Assembly (NCBI RefSeq): GCF_000421145.1
Contig: NZ_ATWH01000009.1
Coordinates: forward strand, 161,575 to 225,574
Source of the DNA: Glaciibacter superstes DSM 21135
GTDB taxonomy: Bacteria; Actinomycetota; Actinomycetes; Actinomycetales; Microbacteriaceae
Direction: 5' to 3'
Length of the DNA stretch: 64,000 nt
A model generated the notes under the pieces. It did no database searches. It worked only from the letters and a program-made list of their open reading frames with translations, and had not been told where the DNA came from. Position numbers and translations under genes: made by a program. Positions 54,634 through 63,524 of this stretch are shown piece after piece (the first letter of the stretch is position 1; every line of letters starts with the position of its first letter).

Positions 54634-56160
54634 CTACGCGAGCGAAAGCGCGGTCCAGGAGACCGGCGGCAGCGTCACCGAGATCACGCCATCTCCCGTA
54701 ACAACCGACGAATTCTGCACCAGGCCGACGCGATCGGGGGCCTCCAGCGTGTTCGCGGCGTAGACATCCGTGTCGGACAGGGTCTGCGCATCAACGACCG
54801 CCACCCCACCGCCTGTACGACCGCCGAGCGCAGCCACGTTGATCTCCACGGTCACATCCTCGGTCTGCGAGCGGTTCACCAGAAAAACGGATGCCGTGCC
54901 GGCGTCTGCGTCATGGGTCGCGACCGCGTCGACGAGGGGCACGGTGCCATATACCTCGGTGTCGTAGGTGTCAGACTCGAGCCGCACCTCGAGCGCCGAT
55001 CCGGTGGCCAGCTTCGACGTGAGCGCGAACGGGAAGAACGTCGACTGCTTCCACGCCGGACCACCCGGTTCCGTCATGATCGGCGCGATCACGTTCACCA
55101 GCTGGGCGAGTGAGGCGCTGGTCACTCGGTCGGCGTGCTTCAGCAGCGAGATCATCAGGCTGCCGAACACCACCGCGTCGGCGACGGAGTACACGTCTTC
55201 GAGAAGGCGCGGTGCGGTGGGCCAGTTGTCGATCCCTGTGATCACCTCAAGATTCTGATGGCGCGACAGGTACCAGACGTTCCACTCGTCGAAGGAGATG
55301 TTGATCGTCTTGTCACTGCCGTTGACCGCCTTCACATGGTCAGCAGTCGCGACCACGGACTCGATGAAGTGGTCCATGTCGACGGCCGACGCCAGGAACG
55401 AACCGAGGTCGCCGTCCTTCTCCTCGTAGTACGCATGGCACGAGATGTAGTCGACGTCGTCGTAGGGGTGCGTGAGCACAACGCGCTCCCACTCGCCGAA
55501 GGTGGGCATGTGCGCGCTCGACGACCCGCAGACCACCAGTTCGACCGACGGGTCGAGCTGCCGCATCGCCTTCGCCGTCTGCGACGCGAGCCTTCCGTAG
55601 TCGTCTGCGGAGCGGTGGCCGAGCTGCCACGGGCCGTCCATCTCGTTGCCGAGGCACCACATGCTGACGCCGAAGGCATCCGTTCTGCCGTTGGCGATCC
55701 GCTGGTTCGACAGCGTCGTGCCAGAACGGATGTTGGAGTACTCCAGCAGGTCGAGCGCCTCAAGCGGCCCACGAGTGCCGAGGTTCACTGCGAGCATCAG
55801 CTCGCTGCCGACCTTGCCCAGCCACGACGAGAACTCGTGCAGCCCGACCTGGTTCGTCTCGGTGGAGTGCCAGGCGAGGTCGAGGCGGGTAGGGCGCTCG
55901 TCACGCGGGCCGACGCTGTCTTCCCAGCGGAATCCGGAGACGAAGTTGCCGCCAGGATAGCGGATGGCCGAGACGCCCAGCTCCTTCACCAGATCGATCA
56001 CATCTTGCCGAAATCCTTCTGCGTCAGCGGTCGGGTGCCCCGGTTCGTAGATGCCGTCGTAGACGCACCGGCCGAGGTGCTCGACGAACGAGCCGAAGAG
56101 GCGGCGGTTGATCGCTCCGACGGTGAAGTGCGGGTCGATGGTGAGGCGAGCGGTGGGCAT
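54634..56160 (-). CDS. abfA: GH51 alpha-L-arabinofuranosidase, full length
   Basis: Releases arabinose from arabino-oligosaccharides in the cytoplasm (508 aa, normal length). The barrel has LFGSFVEHLGRCVYDGIYEP and RYPGGNFVSGFRWED, acid/base E173 in CLGNEMDGPW and nucleophile E292 in FDEWNVWY. The complete post-nucleophile block is present (LEDVYSVADAVVFGSLM, HADRV, LAQLVNVIAPIMTEPGG). The C-terminal beta-domain ends LPPVSWTALSLA. AGGAG sits four bases before the ATG. It is the last gene of the four-gene operon that starts with the Gfo/Idh gene. It is the intact paralogue of 1519-2835. Confidence 0.96.
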   Translation of the reverse strand: MPTARLTIDPHFTVGAINRRLFGSFVEHLGRCVYDGIYEPGHPTADAEGFRQDVIDLVKELGVSAIRYPGGNFVSGFRWEDSVGPRDERPTRLDLAWHSTETNQVGLHEFSSWLGKVGSELMLAVNLGTRGPLEALDLLEYSNIRSGTTLSNQRIANGRTDAFGVSMWCLGNEMDGPWQLGHRSADDYGRLASQTAKAMRQLDPSVELVVCGSSSAHMPTFGEWERVVLTHPYDDVDYISCHAYYEEKDGDLGSFLASAVDMDHFIESVVATADHVKAVNGSDKTINISFDEWNVWYLSRHQNLEVITGIDNWPTAPRLLEDVYSVADAVVFGSLMISLLKHADRVTSASLAQLVNVIAPIMTEPGGPAWKQSTFFPFALTSKLATGSALEVRLESDTYDTEVYGTVPLVDAVATHDADAGTASVFLVNRSQTEDVTVEINVAALGGRTGGGVAVVDAQTLSDTDVYAANTLEAPDRVGLVQNSSVVTGDGVISVTLPPVSWTALSLA

Positions 56161-56198
56161 GGGTCTCCTGATGGTGTCGGCGAGTTAACGTGGTGCGG

Positions 56199-58643
56199 TC
56201 AGGTGGCTTGCCGGGTGCGCGTCGAGTCGGTCTGGGCAGCGACGGATGCTGCGGGCTCGGTGGATGCGACGGGCTCGGTCGCCGACACCGGCACAGCTGT
56301 CGCGAGGCGCGCGCCGGCCTCCTCGAGCCAGGCCAGCGTCTCGCCCATGGCCGCGCGCGAGCTTCCGGCGAGTTCCGTCAGCGAGACCGCCGCCGCGAAC
56401 CCTGCCGCATCGGCCTCGATGTGGCCGGCGACAAGCATGGCCTGCGCCCCCGCATCCATCGCCAGTGCCCTCAGGTACGACGGCACCTTGCCTGCCGCCG
56501 ACTGGTCATCGAAGCGGCCTTCGCCGGTGATGACGACGGATGCCCCGGCGACGGCACGCGGCAACTCCAACGCTTCGCCGACCGCGGCCGACCCCGGCGC
56601 GATCGTGGCTCCCCACGCCAGCAGGCCGAAGCCGGCACCACCGGCGGCACCGGCTCCCGGGATCGCGGCATCGACCGCAACCAGGCCGGCAAGTCGGGCG
56701 AGATTGGTCTCAAGTTCGGCGATCTGCCGAGCGGCGGCACCCTTCTGCGGCCCGAACACGGCCGCGGCACCGGCCGAACCGAGCAGCGGGTTCGTCACGT
56801 CGCTGAGGATCACGGCACCGCCAGCCGGGAGCGGACGCAGACTGCCGAGATCGACCTGCGCGAGGTCAGCGAGACCGGCATTGCCCAGCGCAATCGGCGC
56901 ACCGGCCTCGTCACGAAACATGGCACCGAGGACGGTGAGCGCGCCGGTTCCGCCGTCTGTCGACGAGCTGCCGCCAATGGCGAGCAGAAGACGGTCGACC
57001 CCGTGGTCGAGCGCGGCAGCGATGGCCTGGCCGAACCCAAGGGTGTGGGCGGTCTGCGGGCGAAGCGGGTCGAGGAGGGTGATGCCGCTGGTGCCCGCGA
57101 GCTCGACGACGCCGGTGCCGTTCGGCAGGAGCAACCAGTAGGCGGGCACCGTGCGGTCGTCCGGCCCCTGCACGGTCACCGGCATCCGTTTCGACCCCGG
57201 TACGGCGGTTTCGAAGGCTTCGAGCGTGCCTTCTCCCCCGTCTGCCATCGGCATCAGGCGCAGCTCGTCGTCTGGGTGCACACGTGCCCAGCCGGCGGCG
57301 AGCGCCCTGGCGACTTCGGTTGCGCTGGCCGTGCCCTTGAAGGAGTCGGGAGCGATGATGATGGCGCGTGCGGACATACCGTTCAGCATGGCAGGAATGG
57401 CGGCCCGGCGAACCACCACCAGGAACACCACAAGCGCCGTGATCTCGCAGACGGCCATCAAGACGACGGTGGAGCCGACGGTCACCGGCCCGAACGCACC
57501 GGCAAGTGGCGATACTGCCGCGCCGAGGGCCATGTTCGCTGCACCAAGCAGTGAGGCTGCGGTGCCGGCGCGACTCGGGTGCGGACCGAGCGCAAGCGCC
57601 TGGACGGCCGGGCCGATCAGGCCGAACGAGGCCGTGAACAGCCAGAGCGGAATCAGCAGGCCAAGGAAGCCGGCACCGGGGAACAGCAGGATGCTGCCCA
57701 CCAACACGAGCGCCGACACCACCAGACAGGCCAAGGCCCAGGTCACGATACGGCGGGGCGGATGCCGCCGCGCCAACAACGAGCTCAGCTGGCTGCCGAT
57801 CACCATGAGTGCACCATGCGAAGCGAACACCAGGGCGTATGAGGAGGGGTTCAGCCCGTAGACCTCCTGGAAGATGAACGACGAGGAGGCCAGGTAGACG
57901 AACATGCCTGACCAGACGAGGGCCCCGGCCAGCACGACCGCTACGTAGGCATGGTCTCGGCCGAGCGCGCGGTAGTCGGCTCGCAGGGCGGACGGCGGAC
58001 GCTCGCGGCGCCTGGCCGTGGGGTTCGATTCGGCGAGCACGAAGGTCACCATGAGAATGAGCAGCACACCGAATCCGGCGAGTGCGCCGAAAATGCCCCG
58101 CCAGTCGGTGATGTGCAGGAGTGCAGCACCGGCGGAGGGCGCAAGCACCACAACGACACCGTTGACCATCGCCATCTTCGCCAGAGTGCGCACCATGAGC
58201 TGGCCGGAGAAGTGGTCGCGCACGATCGCGAGTCCGATCACCCCGCACGACGCGGACGCCATACCCTGCACAAAGCGAGCACCGATCAGCACCTCGATGG
58301 ATGGCGCGGCGGCGCAGACGACGGATGCCACGATGTGCACCGCCAGCACCGTCAGAAGTGGGCGTTTGCGTCCGACGGCATCGGAGAGCGGTCCGCTCAC
58401 CAGCTGGCCGACGGCCATGCCGACGAATGCCCCGGTGAGGGTGACCTGCACAAGCGCCGATGTGGTGTGCAGTTCGTCGCGGATCTGCAGGAAGGCGGGC
58501 AGGTAGACGTCCATGGTGAACGTCCAGATCACCTGAAGCAGGCTGAGCCCGGCGATGAAGAGCGCACGGCTGGAAGCGGATGCCGTCGGGTCGCGCCATG
58601 TGTACTGCGAGCCTCGCGCTGGCCGAACTCCCCGGTCACGCAT
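56199..58643 (-). CDS. MFS transporter fused to glycerate kinase
   Basis: One uninterrupted frame of 814 residues. Residues 1 to about 420 are a Bcr/CflA-like MFS transporter with 12 helices (TMDVYLPAFLQIRDEL, LTLTGAFVGMAVGQLVSGP, SDAVGRKRPLL). Residues 423-814 form a complete GlxK-type glycerate 2-kinase (MSARAIIIAPDSFKGTASA, MPMADGGEGTLEAFETAV, LLLAIGGSSSTDGGTGAL, VITGEGRFDDQSAAGKVPS). The junction is AIPAMLNGMSARA, where the transporter would normally stop and the kinase start. No stop codon lies between, and the internal ATG at 57377 has no good RBS. It could be a real transporter-kinase fusion, or two genes joined by a lost stop. Confidence 0.88.
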   Translation of the reverse strand: MRDRGVRPARGSQYTWRDPTASASSRALFIAGLSLLQVIWTFTMDVYLPAFLQIRDELHTTSALVQVTLTGAFVGMAVGQLVSGPLSDAVGRKRPLLTVLAVHIVASVVCAAAPSIEVLIGARFVQGMASASCGVIGLAIVRDHFSGQLMVRTLAKMAMVNGVVVVLAPSAGAALLHITDWRGIFGALAGFGVLLILMVTFVLAESNPTARRRERPPSALRADYRALGRDHAYVAVVLAGALVWSGMFVYLASSSFIFQEVYGLNPSSYALVFASHGALMVIGSQLSSLLARRHPPRRIVTWALACLVVSALVLVGSILLFPGAGFLGLLIPLWLFTASFGLIGPAVQALALGPHPSRAGTAASLLGAANMALGAAVSPLAGAFGPVTVGSTVVLMAVCEITALVVFLVVVRRAAIPAMLNGMSARAIIIAPDSFKGTASATEVARALAAGWARVHPDDELRLMPMADGGEGTLEAFETAVPGSKRMPVTVQGPDDRTVPAYWLLLPNGTGVVELAGTSGITLLDPLRPQTAHTLGFGQAIAAALDHGVDRLLLAIGGSSSTDGGTGALTVLGAMFRDEAGAPIALGNAGLADLAQVDLGSLRPLPAGGAVILSDVTNPLLGSAGAAAVFGPQKGAAARQIAELETNLARLAGLVAVDAAIPGAGAAGGAGFGLLAWGATIAPGSAAVGEALELPRAVAGASVVITGEGRFDDQSAAGKVPSYLRALAMDAGAQAMLVAGHIEADAAGFAAAVSLTELAGSSRAAMGETLAWLEEAGARLATAVPVSATEPVASTEPAASVAAQTDSTRTRQAT

Positions 58644-58690
58644 GCGTCAGGCCATCTCCCGAAACAGGCGCTCGCTTCTTCACCTACGGC

Positions 58691-60679
58691 CTACGACTCG
58701 CGGATCAGACGGTACTCGAACGGCGCAAGAGTGACGCTCGCAACGGTCTCCCCAGACTGCAGATCGGTTCCGGCGAGCGCGAACTCCGCCGACTCCGCGC
58801 CGTGGTTGATCACCGTGACGACGTCACCGCGCCGAATGGCCTCGACGGTCTCGGGCAGCCCCCTTTCTGGCAGACCTCCTACGACGGGAGCAATACCCGC
58901 TTCAGCCAGAAGGTGACCGGCAACGGATGCCGTGCCGGCGGCATCCGGAATCGTCGCCAGGTAATACGCCCGGCCGTCACCCACAGCGCGCTGCGTGAAC
59001 GCCGGTCTGCCGTCCAACCGACCACCTGCGAACGAGCCGAGCACGGTCGCCGTTTCGACGTGAATTTCCTCGGCCAGCAGCGTGCCGGTCACCTCGCCGA
59101 ATGGCCCGGTGAACGGCGCAATCGCCTGGCCAGGCGCATCGGCGCCCGGCGACACCAGTGCGCCGAAATCCTCGACCCTCACGCCGAGCAGCGGCCCGAG
59201 CTGGGTGAGGAAGCCGCCTTCGCGAAAACGATCGTGCTCGTCGACCAGGTCGCTGAACGCGGTGACCAGCAGGTGGCCGCCGGCCAGGGCGAAATCGCGC
59301 AGATTAGCGGCACCGTCTTCTGGAAGCAGGTAGAGCTGCGGCGCGATGACCAGCCGGTAGCCGCTGAGGTCTGCTGATGCGCGCACCAGGTCGACCTGCG
59401 TGTGCTTTCGGTGCACGGCTGCGTGCCAGCGCTGCACGAGTGCGAGGTAGTCGAGCGCAACAGGGTGGTCTGGGTTCTCGATCGCCCACCAGTTCTCCCA
59501 GTCGAAGACGATGGCCACCTGGGCGTCGCGGGAGCCGCGCGGCAGCTCGGGCAGGGCCGCGAGTTCGGCGCCGAGCCCGGTGACCTCACGCCAGGTGCGG
59601 GTGTCAGTACCGGCGTGCGGCAGCATCGCCGAGTGGAACTTCTCCGCACCGGCGCGCGACTGCCGCCACTGGAAGAACAGGATGCCGTCGGCTCCGCGGG
59701 CAACGGCTTGCATGCTGAGCGCGGCCATCTGCCCTGGCGCCTTTGGCGCATTGGTCGGCCGCCAGTTGAGCGCGTTGCTGGACTGCTCCATCAGCAGCCA
59801 GGGCACGTCGGGTTTCAGAGAGCGCATCAGGTCGCGCGCGAACGCCGACGCGCGGAAGCTCTCCGGATCGTTCGGGTCTGGATAGCAGTCGTCGGTGATG
59901 ACGTCCATCTCGGCCGCCCAGCGCCAATAGTCGGCAGGCTTGAACGCACCCATGAAGTTGGTGGTGACCGGCTGCGTTGCCCTGGCCGCGCGGATGATCT
60001 CCTTCTCCATCAGATAGCACTCGAGCAGTGCGTCAGAGGTGAATCGGCGGTAGTCGAGCAGCTGCCCGGGGTTGTGGCTGTACGGAGCCTTCCGCGGTGG
60101 AAAGACCTCGGCGAACGAACCGTAGCGCTGTGACCAGAAGAAGGTGCCCCACGCCTCGTTGAGGGCATCGATGCCGCCGTAGCGATTTTCGAGCCAGAGC
60201 CGGAAGGCGCCCTGGGCTGCATCCGAGTAGTCCAGGTTCAGATGACAGCCGTACTCGTTGTTGACATGCCACATGACGACCGCCGGATGCTGCGCGTAGC
60301 GTTCGGCGAGCCGGGTCACGAGGGCGGCGGCAAGGCTTCGGTACACGGGCGAGGTCGGCGCGAAGGCCTGGCGGCTGCCCGGCCAGTAGGTCGCACCGTT
60401 CTCGTCCTGGGGAAGCACCTCGGGGTAGGTCGCGGAGACCCATGGCGGCGGTGAAGCTGTTGCGGTAGCGAGGTCGACGGCGATACCGCCCTCATGCAGC
60501 AGCCCGATGATGCGATCGAGCCAGTCGAAATCGAAAACACCCTCTGCGGGCTGGATACGCGACCACGCGAAGATGCCGAGGCTGACCATGGTGACGCCGG
60601 CCTCACGCATCCGTTCGATGTCTTCTGGCCAGACGTCTTCTGGCCACTGTTCAGGGTTGTAGTCTCCGCCGTAGTGCAT
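58691..60679 (-). CDS. GH42 beta-galactosidase
   Basis: Intracellular beta-galactosidase of family 42 (662 aa, normal length). The N-terminus HYGGDYNPEQWPEDVWPEDI is a family hallmark. Acid/base is E142 in WHVNNEYGCH and nucleophile E298 in LLMEQSSNALNW. A trimerisation domain (about 390-600) and a small C-terminal beta-domain ending APFEYRLIRES follow. AAAGG precedes the ATG. It sits between the Gfo/Idh gene (57-bp gap) and the MFS-kinase gene (47-bp gap). Likely substrate: galactose-containing plant oligosaccharides. Confidence 0.96.
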   Translation of the reverse strand: MHYGGDYNPEQWPEDVWPEDIERMREAGVTMVSLGIFAWSRIQPAEGVFDFDWLDRIIGLLHEGGIAVDLATATASPPPWVSATYPEVLPQDENGATYWPGSRQAFAPTSPVYRSLAAALVTRLAERYAQHPAVVMWHVNNEYGCHLNLDYSDAAQGAFRLWLENRYGGIDALNEAWGTFFWSQRYGSFAEVFPPRKAPYSHNPGQLLDYRRFTSDALLECYLMEKEIIRAARATQPVTTNFMGAFKPADYWRWAAEMDVITDDCYPDPNDPESFRASAFARDLMRSLKPDVPWLLMEQSSNALNWRPTNAPKAPGQMAALSMQAVARGADGILFFQWRQSRAGAEKFHSAMLPHAGTDTRTWREVTGLGAELAALPELPRGSRDAQVAIVFDWENWWAIENPDHPVALDYLALVQRWHAAVHRKHTQVDLVRASADLSGYRLVIAPQLYLLPEDGAANLRDFALAGGHLLVTAFSDLVDEHDRFREGGFLTQLGPLLGVRVEDFGALVSPGADAPGQAIAPFTGPFGEVTGTLLAEEIHVETATVLGSFAGGRLDGRPAFTQRAVGDGRAYYLATIPDAAGTASVAGHLLAEAGIAPVVGGLPERGLPETVEAIRRGDVVTVINHGAESAEFALAGTDLQSGETVASVTLAPFEYRLIRES

Positions 60680-60736
60680 CTGGGCAGGCCTTTCGTGGGT
60701 CTGGTAATTGGTCTGGTCGCGGTGCCGTGCTGGCGT

Positions 60737-62092
60737 CTACACGCCGAGGTCCAGGTCGATGTAACGCACCGGTGCGCCGGTTTCGAGTGAGCGGTTGGCG
60801 GCGATGCCGACCGAGACCGCTCGCACGCCGTCGGCAAATCCGGCGACGCGGTGCAGCGGCTCATCGACCTGGGTGCGGTGGAAGAGGTGGTCGAGCAGGT
60901 ACGCGTCTCCGCCGCCGTGGCTGCCGATTCCGTCAGGGATCTCGATTTCCTGTGCCGCCTCCCAGTGGCGCTGCAGGATAAGCCGTTCGCCGTTGGGGCG
61001 CAGGTCTGTGCGGTCCCTCTCATCGCCAGCCGCGGCAACCGGATTCGAATTCGGGTTGCTCGGGTCGACGACCACGCGGCCGTCGTCGCCGATCAGCACT
61101 GCGCCGCGTTCGATGACCTCGAGCTCTGCGCGTCCCTCGGTGCCGTTGACGGTGACGCGGTAGCCCTCCCAGGGGCTGTGGGCGTTGAGGGAGTAACTCA
61201 TGGTGGCGCCGGTGTCGTAGTCAACGAGCACAGCGAGGTTGTCTTCGATGGTGATGCCCTCGTCGAAGACGTCACGGTCGCGGAGGTAGCCGTCGTTCTG
61301 TTCGACGTCGAGGTAGAGGCCCTTGTGAACGGCGTCGTGGCTGAGGTCGAGGCTGAACGGATCGTGGTCGGCGTGGCCTGTGCCGCGTTCCGGGCGCTCG
61401 CCGAGGCCGCGTGCTCGGGCGTTCTCTGCGCCGTAGAATCGCAAACCGCCGCTGGCGAAGACGCGCACGGGGGCAGCGTCGATCCACCAGTTGACGAGGT
61501 CGAAGTGGTGGGACGCCTTGTGGATGAGCAGGCCCCCGGAGTTGGCCTTGTAGCGGTGCCAGCGGCGGAAGTAGTCGGCGCCGTGCACGGTGTCGAGCGC
61601 CCACTCGAAGTGCACGGAGGTGACCTGGCCGATCGCGCCGGAGCCGATGAGGCGCTTGAGCGAGCTGTTGCGAGGGCTGTAACGGTAGTTGAAGGTGGTG
61701 ATGACGTCGTGGCCGCTCTCCTGCATGGCGGCGTGGATGCGGCGCACGCCGTCTGCGTCGGTGGTGAGCGGTTTCTCGACGACGACGTCGGCGCCGGCCA
61801 GGAGTGCGCGGGACACGTATTCGGCGTGGGTGAAGTCTGGGCTGGTGACGACGACGCGGTCGAGCTTCTGCTCGGTGACCATGCGCTCGATGTCGGTGAC
61901 CGGGTAGCGCGTCGGGGCCGGCAGCGCGGCATCCGTGAATTGTCGTTCGTAATAGTCGAGGCGGCCCGGGTTGGTGTCTGCCCAGGCGACGAGGGTGGCG
62001 ACATCCGCGTGGTCGCCGATGGTGGCGCCGATGTACATTCCAGCGCGGGAACCGGTGCCGATGAGCCCGTATCGTTCTGGGGCGGTGTTCAT
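60737..62092 (-). CDS. Gfo/Idh/MocA-family oxidoreductase
   Basis: NAD(P)-dependent sugar oxidoreductase (451 aa). The Rossmann motif GLIGTGSRAGMYIG is at residues 9-22, and the EKP motif (VVVEKPLTTDADG) carries the conserved Lys. HFEWALDTVHGADYFRRWHR and GGLLIHKASHHFDLVNWW form the substrate half, the last with the usual His-Asp pair. It is the first gene of a four-gene operon with GH42, MFS-kinase and GH51 genes, and a LacI-type palindrome lies about 60 bp upstream. Substrate is probably a sugar or glycoside; longer than the common 350-residue forms. Confidence 0.9.
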   Translation of the reverse strand: MNTAPERYGLIGTGSRAGMYIGATIGDHADVATLVAWADTNPGRLDYYERQFTDAALPAPTRYPVTDIERMVTEQKLDRVVVTSPDFTHAEYVSRALLAGADVVVEKPLTTDADGVRRIHAAMQESGHDVITTFNYRYSPRNSSLKRLIGSGAIGQVTSVHFEWALDTVHGADYFRRWHRYKANSGGLLIHKASHHFDLVNWWIDAAPVRVFASGGLRFYGAENARARGLGERPERGTGHADHDPFSLDLSHDAVHKGLYLDVEQNDGYLRDRDVFDEGITIEDNLAVLVDYDTGATMSYSLNAHSPWEGYRVTVNGTEGRAELEVIERGAVLIGDDGRVVVDPSNPNSNPVAAAGDERDRTDLRPNGERLILQRHWEAAQEIEIPDGIGSHGGGDAYLLDHLFHRTQVDEPLHRVAGFADGVRAVSVGIAANRSLETGAPVRYIDLDLGV

Positions 62093-62153
62093 GGTCTTCG
62101 AGTTCCTAACCGGTGCGCGACGCTGTGCGAGGGGAGCGGCACCTGGGGCCGTG

Positions 62154-62167
62154 GGAAAGCGTTATCC
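62154..62167. promoter_or_regulatory. candidate LacI-type operator upstream of Gfo/Idh operon
   Basis: GGAAAGCGTTATCC, palindromic at five of seven pairs with a central CG, about 60 bp before the Gfo/Idh start. The regulator gene is not next to it; the IS element at 62279 may separate them. Confidence 0.45.
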
Positions 62168-62240
62168 GCTCCTGCTCATTTCTATCAGCCCCGGCCCGAA
62201 GCTGCAATGTCGATGCGCACTCCGACGCTTTCGGCTCGCC

Positions 62241-62278
62241 TCCTCCTCCTCCTCCTCCTCCTCCTCCTCCTCCTCCTC
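62241..62278. repeat. TCC trinucleotide tract abutting the IS
   Basis: Twelve tandem TCC units (62241-62276) plus CC before them and a partial unit, ending exactly at the left end of the IS element. On the minus strand it is a pure (GGA)n purine tract, upstream of the Gfo/Idh operon. Confidence 0.9.
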
Positions 62279-62325
62279 TGGGATTCCCCTCGTATCGTGG
62301 AGATATCGCTAAGGAGGAAACGGCG

Positions 62326-62619
62326 ATGGATACACGACGGAAGTTCGATGCGGAGTTCAGGGAAGGCGCGGTGCGGATCGTCCACGAAACGGGCCGGCCG
62401 ATCGCTGCTGTTGCTCGGGAGTTGGGCGTGAATGAGGGTACCCTGGGCAACTGGGTGGGCCGGGACCGGCGGACCCGTGACGGCGGGGACGGTGCGCTGA
62501 GCGAGAGCGAGCGTGCCGAGCTGGTCCGGCTGCGGCGGGACAATGCGGAGCTGGCGATGGAGCGTGATGTGCTCAAACGTTCCACCGCCCTCTGGGTGAA
62601 GGAAGCGATGGGGCGGTAG
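62326..62619 (+). CDS. IS3-family transposase OrfA
   Basis: DNA-binding subunit of the IS3 transposase (97 aa). The HTH of the HTH_8/Tnp_1 type reads [20 protein letters not shown] then [21 protein letters not shown] leucine-zipper-like helix follows ([20 protein letters not shown]). AAGGAGG lies 8 nt before the ATG and is itself part of the left inverted repeat region. The end, LWVKEAMGR, overlaps the open part of the orfB frame. A GGGG at 62610-62613 near the stop allows a GGG-to-GGG shift back by one base, which would give the OrfAB fusion. Confidence 0.93.
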   Translation: MDTRRKFDAEFREGAVRIVHETGRPIAAVARELGVNEGTLGNWVGRDRRTRDGGDGALSESERAELVRLRRDNAELAMERDVLKRSTALWVKEAMGR

Positions 62620-62636
62620 ACCTTGCCGCCTCGGTC

Positions 62637-63524
62637 GTGTCCCAGAGGGCGGAGCACGGGATCCCGTATGCGGTCTCCTGTCGGGCGTTGGGGGTGTCGC
62701 AGTCCTGGTTCTACAAGTGGCGTCACGGCGACGGGTCGGTACGCCGGGCGCGGCGTGCGGGGTTGTCGGCGATGATCGGGTCGCTGTTCGCGAAGCATCA
62801 CGGCACGTACGGGTCGCCACGGATCCTTGCCGACTTGCGTGCGCTGGGTTGGCAGGTCAGTGTGAACACGGTGGCCGCGCTGATGGCGGAGCAGGGCTTG
62901 GTGGCCAGGAAGAAACACCGCTGCAGGTCCACGACCAGACCGGACAAGTCGGCGCGCAAGGCGCCCGACGCGGTGCGGCGGGACTTCAGCCCGCGTCCGC
63001 TGCCGGATGTCACCTGGGTTGGCGACGTCACCGAGATTCCCACCGATGAAGGTAAGTTCTACCTGGCCGACGTGCTGGATCTGCATTCGCGGCGTTGCGT
63101 GGGGTTCGCCATGGATTCCCACCACGATGCAGCGCTGGCGCGGGCGGCGTTGTGCATGGCGATCGCGATCCGTGGCGGGACGGTGACCGGAGTGATATGC
63201 CACACCGACCAGGGCGGCGAGTACACCGGGGAACTGTTCGCCGACGCCTGCCGGAACGCACACGCCACTCAGTCGATGGGGCGCACCGGTTCGGCGCTGG
63301 ACAACGCGGTCGCTGAATCGTTCAATTCGTCCTTGGAGTTCGAGCTGCTCCGCCAGAAGCGCTTCATTACCCGGGAGCAAGCGCGCCGTGCGGTCGCGGC
63401 ATGGATCGAGGAATACAACACGGTCCGGCGCCATTCGACGAACGGGATGCTGTCCCCGGTGGACTACGAACACGCGCAAGCCCGCGTCCGGGCTGAGGCA
63501 GATTCCGGATCGGAAGCGGCATGA
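62637..63524 (+). CDS. IS3-family transposase OrfB (DDE integrase core)
   Basis: Catalytic part of the IS3 transposase (295 aa from the GTG at 62637). The N-terminal HTH-like segment SCRALGVSQSWFYKW is followed by HGTYGSPRILADLRALG. The rve core has the acidic triad: D in TWVGDVTEIPT, D in CHTDQGGEY and E in NAVAESFNSSLEFE. YNTVRRHSTNGMLSPVDYE ends the core. The frame is open back to 62568, so the protein is probably made as an OrfAB fusion by -1 frameshifting. The separate GTG start, 18 bp after the orfA stop, is a weak alternative. Appears intact. Confidence 0.93.
   Translation: MSQRAEHGIPYAVSCRALGVSQSWFYKWRHGDGSVRRARRAGLSAMIGSLFAKHHGTYGSPRILADLRALGWQVSVNTVAALMAEQGLVARKKHRCRSTTRPDKSARKAPDAVRRDFSPRPLPDVTWVGDVTEIPTDEGKFYLADVLDLHSRRCVGFAMDSHHDAALARAALCMAIAIRGGTVTGVICHTDQGGEYTGELFADACRNAHATQSMGRTGSALDNAVAESFNSSLEFELLRQKRFITREQARRAVAAWIEEYNTVRRHSTNGMLSPVDYEHAQARVRAEADSGSEAA

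Noticed and set aside
55135..57141. Plus-strand 668-codon frame
   Set aside because: Crosses the GH51 and kinase genes on the opposite strand and shows no domain.
60851..62431. Plus-strand 526-codon frame through the TCC tract
   Set aside because: Antisense to the Gfo/Idh gene and ends in a poly-Leu run made by the repeat; no RBS or motif.
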